Origin: Euonymus europaeus
Taxonomy: Eukaryota > Streptophyta > Magnoliopsida > Celastrales > Celastraceae
Length of the DNA: 64,000 bases
Direction of reading: 5' to 3'
Assembly: GCA_963580455.1 (NCBI GenBank)
Contig: OY756967.1
Coordinates: 16,352,022-16,416,021, forward strand
The position numbers were made by a program, and so were the translations under genes. This document shows positions 32,923 to 44,352 of this stretch, piece after piece. Positions within the stretch are counted from its first letter, which is position 1. The number at the start of each line of letters is the position of its first letter. The notes under the pieces are model-generated. The model made no database searches and was not told where the DNA came from. It saw nothing but the letters and a program-made list of their open reading frames with translations.

Positions 32923-34890
32923 TCAATGTTGCAAATGTAGAAGTGATGAACCCTGCAATTTTTTTTAAGGGCAAAAACTTTTTAGTTATATTTTTTTTTA
33001 AAATAAAGAGAGAGCGGATAAGACTTAAATTCGGAGTTTAAGATTGCATACGACTCTATTCGTCAATTGAAGTACTCGAAGGCTCGTTTGTTTTTCATTT
33101 TTATTTATGAACCTGCACGCACTACACCCGTGAAACGTGATCGCAAACTACGGGGAATAAAAGTTGGAAAATTCACCCCTTAAGGTGGATTTAACAAACT
33201 CATTAAAATGTATCGCCTTCGACCAAGGAGTGAAGTATACAGCATGACATTCTCAAATTAAGTCATAGTAATAATGTATCACCCCCAACAACTTTTCATT
33301 AATGGCCAAAATACCCCTACAACTTTTAATGTTAATTATTTAAATGTGAATGTTTATCATTATATTTACAATAGTATTATTGAGAATGTTAGAAAAAAAT
33401 GTTAATATTATTAAAAATGTTAGTATTAAAAAAATGTATAAATTACGTTATAAATATATTAATCTCATTATTTTTTAATTTGTGTTAATACCCTTGTATG
33501 TAATTAGCCACAACATTTGAAACAATATTTATATTATTAGAAAAAATAAATCAAATACCCATAATATTTAAAACAATATATATATATATCAACATGTTAA
33601 ACGGAATATACGCTATTAACATATATGTCAAATTATATATTATTTCTAATATTATCTCCCAAACACATGTGTTTAGGAGACGGATTTGCTAAGAGGCAGT
33701 TGCATTCCTTTGATTGGATGTATCTCAAGACTTGGAAAAAGTGTTTTCAAAGACTTGACAATTATAAACTATGAGTCTATGATGGGTGCTTGAAGTTTCA
33801 AGGAAATAGGCGTAGCATGATGTAACATTAACAAGCATTAACATCACTTGTCCTGCGTATGCAATTTCCATCTTCAATTGCTTAATTTTTTTCCCATTAA
33901 AAAATAATTTAACAACTCTGATGTCGATGACCTTAATACTGGATAGGTTTGAGAATACGTTCAACTCACATTCATTCATATAAATAATATCAATGAATAT
34001 GTGGAAAGTCTATTACAAAGAATTGAAACTAAGAATTTCAGATATGATCGTTGCAACTCTTTCAATAGGTCACATGCTGACATATTTTCCACTAAGAGGT
34101 AAAAGAAAATTGCATTATTCTTTCTAAGAATTAAATTGCTTCCTTTCAAATCAAATTTGAGCATAATAAGAACTAAGTGTTCACCCGCAGGATATTAACT
34201 GAATTGTGTGATTTAGACAATAGTTCATTTGAAGTGCTTAATGGGTGAGATTAATTTGGGAAATCTCGAGGCCCGCAGAGGATGATTTTTAGGGTTTTAA
34301 ATTTTTTAAAAGGTTTTAAAAATTATATTCGTATTTTGATCGGTATTATGAACCTAACGATGTATTTATTGTTCAAAATAAAAATCAAATTCGACATAAA
34401 TAATGCATGATAATTCTATACCATTGGATATAAATCAAAAAACATTTCATATACTTTTCATGAAACATTTGATTTTTGTTTCGAAAAGATAAGCCCCAAA
34501 AAAAATCCTTATAAAATTCATGGGGACAAGCAACCCTAAAAGAATTCAATAACCATATAATTAACAAGATGGAAATAAGGCCTGACAAATAAAATCGTAT
34601 TCGAAAACCTGGCGATAAACCAAATGACATGTATGAATCATAATAAACATGATTTGAATAACAAATCTTTATAGAAAGCATGATGAACAATCCTATAACC
34701 TGAGCAAATAGAAAACTTGAACAATATGCCAACACCCTGGAAAAACCCTAAACATTTGGGACGACTATCATAGAAAATAAAACTTAATAACCTGACAAAC
34801 ACATCATGTGTTGCATAACATACATACATATTACCTGACAACAAAATCTGAACTTGATGCATCAAGGCTAACAAGTACTACTGTTAGTAA
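32923..34890. other. Intergenic region, no gene recognised
   Basis: AT-rich with a (TA)n tract at 33577-33588 and long A/T runs. Small minus frames at 33725-34874 have no recognisable domain. Nothing supportable as a gene. Confidence 0.4.
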
Positions 34891-36095
34891 TGTGTCAATT
34901 CTCCCAAGTGCATGAATCGAATGTAGTAGTACAATGAATATAAGTACAAGGTCAAATTCCAAGATGACAAGTAAAATTCAACATAATAACTTATCTCAAT
35001 AATTAAATAAACTTCAACAACTTTGGATTTCAAATAATTGAAGGAGAAACTAGGGCAATGACTTCATCATACAATTAGACTATGAGTAATAATTATTAAG
35101 CAGACAACTTCAATTCCAGTTCTAAGGTTGATTATTTCTCAATTATGTTGGTCCTTCAATTGCAGTGCCAACATGTATCACTAATCAATGGTTAATCCTT
35201 TTTGGTTACAATTGTTAACCAAGGATTAATGACCCATTAAGTTCCTATGAATTATGCCAACCAATTAATCATCTCATTCATGGTCTCAACTTTTGACAAT
35301 TAATTTCCCCAATCTCAAGTTCACTAACACATATGAATTATGGCCGTTCTTTAGTCTTCGCTAGATTAGTTCATATCCATACCCCAATGATGATCATGCA
35401 TTCAAACACATAACAAACTTATAAGCACATAGATTAAAGACAAAAGCCAATGAATTAAAATTGCATACTAATAATAAATTAGCCCACAATCATCATGTTA
35501 AGTTACATCAAACACCAGTTATGAGTTTAGTTTTAACTCATGATGAAAGACAAAGTGCATAAGGTAATAGGAATCATAAACTCAATCAAAAGAATAACCC
35601 TTGAATCGGATGGATGCTTGGTGATTTCCTTGATTGATTTTGAGTTTGATGGAGACCAAAGATTTTTCCTCAAATTACTTCTCCAAAGTTGTAGTTATCG
35701 GTCACTATTTTTCAAAAATCCTTCTAGATCTCCTTAAAAAAACCTTAAGTTGTAGTTGTTGGTCACCCTTCTAGGTCTCCTTAAAAAAACCTTTTGAATG
35801 ACTAAAATATTTTTTTAATGATTCTCGCGTTGTGGGTTTTGTAACAGAATAATTTCGCTTTTGGATGTTTCCCTGGAGAATCAACATTTTAGCACGCTAG
35901 AACACTCACCAACGCTGGAGCGACTTCATTTGTGTCAGACTTCCAAAACTAGCCATTCTCGCATAACTTTGCGAACATCTCTCTTGAAATTTAGAACACC
36001 AAGAAATCATATATAAAACGTTCTAATTCCATCACAAAATAGACGATAACATATCAAAATTCATACACAAAAGTGGGTATAATATGAATAGATCA
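34891..36095 (-). mobile_element. LTR of an Athila-type Gypsy element
   Basis: On the minus strand the unit begins at 36095 with TGATCTATTCATATTA and ends at 34891 with GAATTGACACA, about 1205 bp. Directly 5' of it (36096-36140) is CTCGAGGATGAGCAAAAG followed by AAGCATGGGGGTGT, the conserved end of the coding or 3' region and polypurine tract of this lineage. It is therefore a 3' LTR still attached to a stub of internal sequence; the body beyond ~36200 is not recognisable. Confidence 0.7.
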
Positions 36096-36140
36096 ACACC
36101 CCCATGCTTATCTTTTGCTCATCCTCGAGGAAAATTGAAA
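36096..36140 (-). other. Polypurine tract and end-of-internal motif of the Athila-type LTR
   Basis: Minus strand: TTCCTCGAGGATGAGCAAAA, then GATAAGCATGGGGGTGT. The G-rich tract primes plus-strand synthesis and marks the LTR edge. Confidence 0.65.
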
Positions 36141-37180
36141 AACCAAATGAAAATAAAAAATTAAAGGTTGACCAACTAACTCACTCTAACAGGAATAGCG
36201 GTTACATTTAACATATACACCACACCTTTAAACTCTTAGATATCTCTAGTTGGACGAGTTTTGTCTGGTGAGTGTTTACCAAAACTATACTCACAAACAT
36301 TCAAAATACCGCATCATTATGTAATATCACAACATGACCATCGTGAATTCAACCCAAAACCTGTGTGCACATCAATCAATAAGTCTAAGTAAGAGAACTC
36401 CACAACCATCAAAGTAGACAAATCTAATAAAGTCTCACATCATCTGCTCCATAGAACAAGTTAGCAGAACATGTAGTGCATGGTAAAAGCACATGAGTAT
36501 TTGGCTTACAAATGATCTTAACACAAACACAAAAATATCCCCATAATTCTCATAATGAACAAATAGAAGATATCTTTGCATGCTATTTTTGAAGCTAAAA
36601 ACATATTATTTAACACAACTCTAAATGTTTAGTCCTGCGAGCTTTTAAGTTGGCTATCTCCAATCAATTGATCCAAGGTGTCAGATGTTGATACGCCCCA
36701 AAGGACCTACTTACTCGAGTTACATAGGTTCGGGGCCTAAAACACCACAAGTACATATCCAAGTAAGAATAATAGCAAGATGTATATTTTATCCGAACAA
36801 ATGTTCTGTTACCAAATGATGTCCCCTTTCAACCTAAACCTAGCACGATTGGGAAAGGAACAATCGCAAAGAGAAGTTGTAGATAAAATGCTACTTGTGT
36901 TACTAGAAATGTAACTCTCTTGAACACAAATTAATGCAGGATTTTATACTTACAAACTACAAAGCCAGTAAAGCTAACAGACTAATGCCAGCTGCATTTA
37001 ACAAAAAAATTAATGGTGCCTTGTGGCCAACCGACATAATAGAACAATGTTTAATACTTGAATGGAGCAGGCTTATCAATTGTGTTTTTTTTTTTCCCTC
37101 TGGTTGTGAGGGACGGGACCGTATGTTTGAATATGAAAATAAAAAGGAGATTCTCATTTGAGAACCTAGAAACGAATTTT
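36141..37180. other. Intergenic region, no gene recognised
   Basis: No protein or RNA gene seen. A GC-richer stretch at 36687-36745 (ACGCCCCAAAGGACC, GGTTCGGGGCC) may belong to a further element that I cannot classify. Confidence 0.35.
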
Positions 37181-37335
37181 GTTGAGATTATTGACAAAAC
37201 AATTATAGAGAGAAATTAAATCTGGAATAAAATAACAATATCTGGGCTCTTTACAGGTGGACTAGTTTTAAACAACTAGCCACAAATCATTATGGCAGAA
37301 TTCAAACGACCATTCCAACAAATCTCCACCTAACA
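37181..37335 (-). mobile_element. Probable Copia-like 3' LTR with polypurine tract
   Basis: The minus strand has the tract GTTAGGTGGAGATT (37322-37335) followed by TGTTGGAATGGTCG, the usual junction between a Copia polypurine tract and its LTR. A possible LTR end AATCTCAACA lies near 37181. No coding body remains. The LTR end is tentative. Confidence 0.5.
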
Positions 37336-37608
37336 CCCACAAGCTTACCAAATCTCTTGTCCATGTCTTCAGCGACTCAAAAGCCAACTTTTTTTTTATG
37401 ATTTAATATATACAAGTCCATTTCAAATTCGCTTTCATGGGTTGTTCCACCCAATAGATTTTTGTGTTAAAAGGGCGGAACAAGAAATGATTTTGGGATA
37501 TTTCTTCACCTCGGGACAAGTCCTGGTGTGAGAGTAGTTTGAGAACTTTCACCATCTCTGGAGAAAAAACGGACGGATGTGGGGTTCGAAGGAGATAGTT
37601 GTCGTGTC

Positions 37609-37645
<37 letters not shown>

Positions 37646-38155
37646 CTGGACTCTCTGGTTATCATTCCTATATGCTCATCGCTCTTCTTATACAGTTTAA
37701 ATGTCGTCGATGCCTTTTATACTCTGATGCCAATTTGCAGGATAATTAATGATTAAATGATTATCTCATTATATTTATTAAAAAAAGTGTTTAATCAAAT
37801 TTCTAATTAAATTATTATGTAATATTACTCAAACATTAGAACTCGTAGATTACATGTAGTCATTGAACGGTTTATAGTATTATTTTATAATGTAACACTC
37901 CATTTTGGATTCATACGTATTTTTTTACAAGCGATTTACAAATAATCTCAAAAAATAAAATAAAATTTGGGGATGTTGCCTTTGGATTCCACCCCATATT
38001 TGCCCCTTCTTGAACAAAAAACAAATGACAAATTCGTATGCAATAAAAAATGGACACAGCAGCTCAAATGACACTCGTGTGTGGTATCTCTATAAGTCTC
38101 AAATTTGAGCTTCTCCACACGTTCTCCTGGTACTAAAAAAAAGTAGACATGAGTG
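37336..38155. other. Intergenic region upstream of the LINE
   Basis: AT-rich; contains a (GA)n tract at 37611-37642. No gene recognised. Confidence 0.45.
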
Positions 38156-38306
38156 TTAGAATTTTAATCGTGATTACTTATTTGTAAGGGGTGGAATAAT
38201 CTTTTGAATATCATGACGTATTCTCATGTGTGAAGATTACACACCTCCCTCCCTCCCTCCCTCCCTCCCTCCAATTAAACACACAAGGGTAGAGGGTTTC
38301 TAAGAG

Positions 38307-40361
38307 ATGGGGAAGTCTCTCCCAACCTTCCGATACACCAGCCTCCCTACCAATCGCCACCACCACAAACCAAACAGCTCCAGCGATGAAGAACCCATAA
38401 TATCGTATGATGTTGCAAAGAGCCGTGCCATCATCACTTACCCAAATACCATTCCTCTCTCAAACGACCCAGCAGTACCACCACGTCCCTCACATATTAG
38501 CCCTCCTTCCTTCCATCAAAGCCACTCCCCAACCGTCTCCATGGCAGGCAAGAACCGCAGTGTCTATATCGAAAATTTCCCAGAACATATTGATAGCTTC
38601 AAAATCAAACGACTAGTGTCTCAATTTGGGCGAATCACAGATGTGTATCTTGCAAAAAGAAAGAACAAAAGGGGATGTAGATTTGGGTTTATTAGATTTG
38701 ATGATTTTGTTGATCAGAAAGCATTATGGGGGATCAACAATTTGTGGTTTGGAAATCATAAGATGAGGGCGAACATGGCACGATTCGACAGAGACAGCAA
38801 ACAAACTCCCCCAACTAGGGATTTTGTTGAAGTCCTTAAAGGGAAAAAACCTCTGCTTTCGTATCAGGCTGAGTCATCAGTGCAAAATGAGATAAAATCC
38901 ATTATAGTATCAGAGATTGGATCCCTAAAGGTTGTCTCAGATTCTACTGAGAAAGAATGGCTGAATCGTTCGGCTGTGGGATATTTACACGACTTTGAGT
39001 CGCTACTGAGCCTGGAAAGACATCTCAACCAAAAGGGGGTGGATATTCAGCTGACACCTATGGGTGGACATCAAACCCTTTTGACATTTAAGTCTTATGA
39101 GGAGATGCTCAAAATATTGCCGGAAGCTAACTGGCTGGGAGAATGGTTTGGTTTCATCAAACAATGGCACCCAGATGCTACTAATTGTCAGAGATTCACT
39201 TGGCTACGTTTTTCAGGGATACCATTACACGCATGGAACAAAAGCATTTTCATTGCTCTTGGACAGATTTGGGGTAAATATGTTACTGCTGATGAGGATA
39301 CGGTGAAGAAAAATCGCTTGGATGTTGCAAGGATTCTAGTGTCTACTACAGATGCTAATCTTATTATGGGCATTGTTAACCTCACTGTGGACGATTGTGA
39401 TTTCAAAGTGCGAGTTGTAGAAGAACCTAATCACCACCTCTTTGCAAACCTAGTTGAAAAAGAGACAATACTTCCAATGGCTGAGAAAACAAACCCAGCG
39501 ATATGTGATGATGAATCGGAAATACAAGCCAGAGGTAGTCTTGAGGAAGAAACGGTTGTACGAGAGACGGTCTCCGGCAGGCAAGAAGGCGGGAATTTGG
39601 GCACGCAATCTGGGAGTTCAATTTTTGAATTTCAAATTGCAAATGTAGCAGACATACAGCAGGGAGAAGTTGCCTCATCATTCAATGCTTTGCCAGAGAA
39701 TAGGTCTGTAAATGCAGATGTACTAGAAGATAGGTCGGATGGCCAGTTTTTTGATCTGCATTGGGCTTTTCCAAGGAGTGAATGCAAACAAGCCAATCAT
39801 GAGGCCATTGATGGGCCTTTAGAAACTAATTCTCATTGGGCTTTCCCAACAGAATCTATTGTGGGCCACCCTTTAGAGTTTGGACAAAAATTGGGGCTTA
39901 GTAATGACGAAACCCAAACACTGCAGAGCTCGCAAGAAACTTCCCCTTCAGACTTGAGTAAGCCGCCTGGATTTGAGCATATTACACCTAGAAGAAGAGA
40001 AGGTAGAGGGAGAAAGCAAACAAAAAAAATTGTTTTCAGACAGGTGTTGTTGGAGCAATGTAGGCGAGCTACTATGGAAGCTAAAAGAAAAAGGAAAACA
40101 CAGAGGTCCCAATCTACATCCAGTGACAGTCATCAACAAGCACAGAAACAAATCCCAGCTCAAATTTCCGTCTTAGAAAGAAATAAAGAGCAAGTAACAC
40201 AAAGAAGAGATGATGAAGTTCATGCCACCCTTGATGTATGGAAAAAGCTGGGGCTCTCGGATCCACAAATGGGGGAAGCAGAAATTTGTCGAAGATTTGA
40301 AATTCAGATTCAGCGTGAAGAGGAGATGGCCTTGAAAAAGGGTCAGGCAAGTGTTGTCTAA
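38307..40361 (+). CDS. LINE ORF1 protein with RRM domain
   Basis: 684 residues, uninterrupted. An RNA-recognition motif lies at about residues 82-160: RSVYIENFPEHID as RNP2, RGCRFGFIRF as RNP1. A DUF4283-like region follows (WLGEWFGFIKQWHP, RFTWLRFSGIPLHAW). The C-terminal half is low-complexity and acidic, then basic (RRREGRGRKQTKKI). ORF1 proteins of plant L1 elements bind the element RNA to form the transposition particle; here the RRM replaces the zinc knuckle seen in many. The ATG at 38307 follows the CT-rich leader. A full open frame of this length is unusual for an old element. Confidence 0.85.
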   Translation: MGKSLPTFRYTSLPTNRHHHKPNSSSDEEPIISYDVAKSRAIITYPNTIPLSNDPAVPPRPSHISPPSFHQSHSPTVSMAGKNRSVYIENFPEHIDSFKIKRLVSQFGRITDVYLAKRKNKRGCRFGFIRFDDFVDQKALWGINNLWFGNHKMRANMARFDRDSKQTPPTRDFVEVLKGKKPLLSYQAESSVQNEIKSIIVSEIGSLKVVSDSTEKEWLNRSAVGYLHDFESLLSLERHLNQKGVDIQLTPMGGHQTLLTFKSYEEMLKILPEANWLGEWFGFIKQWHPDATNCQRFTWLRFSGIPLHAWNKSIFIALGQIWGKYVTADEDTVKKNRLDVARILVSTTDANLIMGIVNLTVDDCDFKVRVVEEPNHHLFANLVEKETILPMAEKTNPAICDDESEIQARGSLEEETVVRETVSGRQEGGNLGTQSGSSIFEFQIANVADIQQGEVASSFNALPENRSVNADVLEDRSDGQFFDLHWAFPRSECKQANHEAIDGPLETNSHWAFPTESIVGHPLEFGQKLGLSNDETQTLQSSQETSPSDLSKPPGFEHITPRRREGRGRKQTKKIVFRQVLLEQCRRATMEAKRKRKTQRSQSTSSDSHQQAQKQIPAQISVLERNKEQVTQRRDDEVHATLDVWKKLGLSDPQMGEAEICRRFEIQIQREEEMALKKGQASVV

Positions 40362-40414
40362 ATACATTTGTTTTAACACTCGTGACAGGGTTTTTCTGGG
40401 TGCATATTTCCTTA

Positions 40415-43400
40415 ATGATTAATTCACTAACTTGGAATATAAGGGGATTAGGCCGACCTTTGAAGAGAAGGGCTGTCAAGAAATGGGTAATTGAGAAGAA
40501 AATAGATTTATTGATACTGATTGAAACGAAGCTGGAGGAAGTTACAGATAGAATTGTACGAAGTTGTTGGGGAAATAATTGTGTTGACTGGAGTGCAGTT
40601 AGCTCGGTAGGCAGTTCAGGAGGTGTATTGGTGGTGTGGAATCCGGTTGCCATACGAGTACGAGATATTGTTAAAGGGGGAAGATGGCTAGAATTGCATT
40701 CAACTTTAGTATCAGAAAGCTTTGATTGCTCTATCACTGCAGTGTATGGGCCGTGTGATGAATTTTCCAGATTGCAACTTTGGATGGAACTTTTGGGTAA
40801 TAGATCTAATTCTATGTCTGATCCACATATGTTATTGGGTGATTTCAATGAAATATCGAAACTTGAAGATAGAAGGGGCCAAGTAACAATTACAAGGGGG
40901 ATGCAGAGTTTCAACTCTTTTCTCAATCAAGCAGGATTGATCGAATTACCACTGTTGGGAAGGAAATTCACATGGAGTGCTCGAAACAGCCATAGTAGAA
41001 TTGACAAAGTGTTCGTCTCAGCTGAATGGATTACTAAATTTCCCGATCTAAAAGTTTGGGGACTATCAAAAGGTGTATCAGATCACTCTCCATTATTCTT
41101 AGAATCCTCAAAAGTAGATTGGGGACCCAAGCCTTTCAAATCCTTAGATGCGTGGTGGCAACACCCATGGTTCAGCGTTACCGTTCAAACCTTCTGGGAT
41201 GAAATAATGAGGAGATATCCAGAGACGGGAAACCTACCATCAAAGCTGAAAAGGCTAAAACAATTGATCAAAGTATGGAATAAAGAAGTTTTCGGGAATG
41301 TGGAAGCCAATATAAAAAGATTAGAAGGGGAGGTGGACAGTTGGGACTTACAGGCAGAGCAGCGACAGCTATCAGTTTCGGAATTGGGCCACTGGGGTGC
41401 TGCTAAAGAAGAACTTTGGAAAGAAAGTCGAAAACAAGAGACGCTATGGATTCAAAAATCAAGGTTGCAGTGGGTGTCGGAAGGAGATAGAAATACCAGA
41501 TTTTTCCATACCACTGCTTGTATACGTGGGAAATATAATCATCTTACTTGCCTCAGAGTGAATGGAATTCTTGTTACAGACCCAGTTGCGATCAAGGCCC
41601 ACGCCGTCTCACACTTCTCTAATTTATTTAAAGAGAATTTTAAGCAGGCTATCCCATGGGATGGGTTGCAGTTCAATAGCATCTTGGGAGAAGACGTATT
41701 GCAACTTGAAAAAGAGTTCTGTCTTGATGAGATCAAACAAGCGGTTTGGAGCTGTGAAGGCAACAAAGCCCCGGGGCCAGACGGTTTTAATTTTACATTC
41801 ATAAAGAAAGCTTGGCCAGTCATTGAATCTGAAGTGCTCAGCATGTTCCAACATTTTCATAGCTCTGGAAAATTACCAGCGAGTGCAAATCACAGTTTCA
41901 TCACCTTGGTTCCAAAAGTAAAAGGTTCTTCTAATATCTCTGATTACCGGCCGATAAGTTTGATAAGCAGTTCATATAAGATCATCTCCAAAGTTTTAGC
42001 AAGCAGGTTGCAGAAGATTATGTCATCCATTATCAGCTCTAATCAGTCCGCTTTCATAAAGGGGAGACAAATACTTGATAGCATACTTGTAGCGAATGAA
42101 CTGGTTCATACAGTGAAGAAAAGGAAGCAAAATGGTATGTTGATTAAGGTAGATTTCGAGAAAGCATTCGACAATGTCAGATGGGATTTTTTGATCTCAG
42201 TTATGCAAAGGATGGGATTTGGGTGCAAATGGAGAGCATGGATTTTTGAGTGCTTATCTACAGCAAGAGTATCTGTTTTAATTAATGGATCTGCATCATC
42301 AGAATTTCAAATGGGGAAGGGTATCAGACAAGGTGACTCTCTGTCTCCTTTTCTTTTTAACATTGTCGTAGAAGGTCTGCATCAATTATTTGTAAAAGCT
42401 GAAGCGTGTGCCCTGATTAAAGGAATTGAAGTCAAAAGTGGAGGTTTATCTATTTCCCATATACAATATGCAGATGATATGTTGATATTTTCTCAAGCTA
42501 GTGAGGAATATTTGGTTGCAACAAAGAGAATTCTCAGATGCTTTCAAATCATTTCTGGGTTAAATTCAAATTTTTCAAAAAGCTCCATAGTTGGTATTGG
42601 AGACTGCAAACAGTGGGTGGCAGACATGGCTTTGAAGCACAATTTAGTGAATGAGTCTTTACCGGTAAAATATCTGGGTATGATGTTGGGGGGAAACTAT
42701 AAAAAAGCCTCAACTTGGAGACCAGTCATTGAGAAGTTCAAATTGAAGTTGGCTTCTTGGAAGAGTAGGCAATTATCGATTGGGGGTAGAGTTACTCTGA
42801 TAAAATCTGCCCTATCAAATCTGCCTTTGTATTTCATGTCCTTATTTAAAATGCCTTCCTCAGTTGCTAAGAAAATTGAGAAACTGCAAAGAGAATTCCT
42901 ATGGGGTGATGAGGCAGACAAGAAAAAGATCCATCCAATTAATTGGCAGCAGGTTATCAAACCAAAGAAGCATGGAGGTCTGGGAATAGGGAACATAAAG
43001 CTGAAAAATCAAGCAATGCTATTAAAATGGGCGTGGAGGTTTCAAAAAGAGGAAAAATCAATGTGGCGGCAAGTCATCTCGGAGAAGTACGATAGGCGAA
43101 GATGTCATATGCAATCCATCCATACACCTTGTATATCATCAGCGTCCACATTATGGAAGTCAATACACAATCTGACAGTGGCAGCACAATCAACAACTAG
43201 TAAGCTCTATGCTGAAGGTATACATCATGCAGTTGGTAATGGTAAAAACACCAAGTTTTGGCTAGACAAATGGATATCAGATTCTCCACTGAGTGACTCT
43301 TATCATAGACTCTATGCTTTATCATTACAGCAATCAAAGGTGGTCTCTGAAATGGGACATTGGATAGATTCAACTTGGGTTTGGAGTCTTCTTTGGCGTA

Positions 43401-44152
43401 GGCGGCTTTTCAGATGGGAAGAAGAATTGCTAGAGCGTTTATTATCTTTATTAAATTGTTTTCAGCTATCAAAAACAAGAATTGACAAAGTGATATGGAA
43501 GCATGATAGTAGTGGAAATTTCACTGTTTCATCAGCATACCAAAAATTACTTGAAGGGAGTTATGATTAGAGTGTTACACCTTCACTGAATTGCCAAATA
43601 TTGCACAAGATATGGAGGGGTTTAGTGCCACCAAAAGTTGAAATTTTCTCATGGATTTTATTCCACAAGAAGCTGTCCACAAGAGATTTCCTCGTTCAAA
43701 GAGGAATCATTGCGAACTCTGCTAACTCATGTCCTTTCTGTGCGCATGGTCCAGAATCCATCAACCACCTATTTTGCCATTGCCCGGGCCCCTCAAGTCT
43801 ATGGTACAAGATCATCAAATGGTGGGGATTGTATTGGTGCCTTCCAGAAGACATATGTCATTTTTTTGAACAATGGAACAGTATATCTATACTGGGGAAA
43901 ATACAAAAAAAGTGGTGGCAGATGATATTTTTGGTTGTTGTTTGGTCTATATGGAAGGCTAGAAATGAGTTAATTTTTGAAGGAAAAGCAGTGGAGTGGT
44001 CAAATATGCTGCATCTGGTGTTTGTAAGATTACAGTTATGGATTTGCAAGTTAATTCCTAACTTCCCATATTCAAGTTGCCAAATTATTTATTCCTCTTG
44101 CAGCCTCAAGTCTTGGAGAAATATTCCCTCAAGCACATCTGGAATGTTTTGA
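40415..44152 (+). pseudogene. LINE ORF2: endonuclease, reverse transcriptase, zf-RVT; one amber stop
   Basis: The frame runs from ATG 40415 (MINSLTWNIRGLGRP) to 44152 except for a TAG at 43568-43570, about 1245 codons. Endonuclease: WNIRGLG, LIETKLEE, LLGDFNEI, SRIDKVFVS, SDHSPL. Reverse transcriptase: KAPGPDGFNFTFIKK, DYRPISLISSSYK, KVDFEKAFDNVRWDFL, IRQGDSLSPFLFN and the catalytic YADDMLIF (near 42468). zf-RVT: VEIFSWILFHKKL and CPFC...HLFCHC lies after the stop, so termination there would remove most of this domain. All catalytic residues are present. No RNase H is seen. The stop may be a sequencing error, a real lesion, or read through. Confidence 0.88.
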
Positions 44153-44352
44153 AGTTGTGTTATGTTTTTATCTTTCTAGCAAAAATTATGTTTTGCTTTC
44201 TTTTTCATTATTTTGTTATTGATCCTTCTTTTTGAAGGATTTTTAGTGCTTTATTTCCTCAAGTTTGTACATTGGTGTTCCTCCGCCATTGGTGAGGGTA
44301 AAGTAATATATTGCTAGGCTAAGCCTGTTTATCAAAAAAAAAAGAATGAGTG

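Larger units (their letters stand above)
38156..44343 (+). mobile_element. Near-intact plant LINE (L1 clade)
   Basis: A short leader with a (CCTC)n tract (38244-38272) leads into ORF1 (38307-40361), a 53-nt gap, ORF2 from ATG 40415 to 44152, a ~180-nt 3' tail and an A run at 44334-44343. The 5' end is approximate. A short ATGAGTG occurs at both flanks (38149-38155 and 44346-44352), but 7 bp is weak evidence for a target duplication. Only one stop codon separates ORF2 from an open frame, so insertion was recent compared with the LINE at 17.6-22.9 kb, from which it differs. Confidence 0.9.

Noticed and set aside
33725..34874. Small minus-strand frames of 62-116 codons
   Set aside because: Low-complexity AT-rich translation without motifs; no support for coding.
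40382..40414. Upstream start of LINE ORF2
   Set aside because: The codon is GTG; the ATG at 40415 directly precedes the conserved endonuclease N-terminus.
40114..40926. 270-codon minus-strand frame across the ORF1/ORF2 junction of the LINE
   Set aside because: It lies antisense to two well-supported LINE coding regions and shows no recognisable domain.
38149..44352. ATGAGTG as a firm LINE target duplication
   Set aside because: Only 7 bp, in AT-rich DNA, and the 5' end of the element is not independently fixed.
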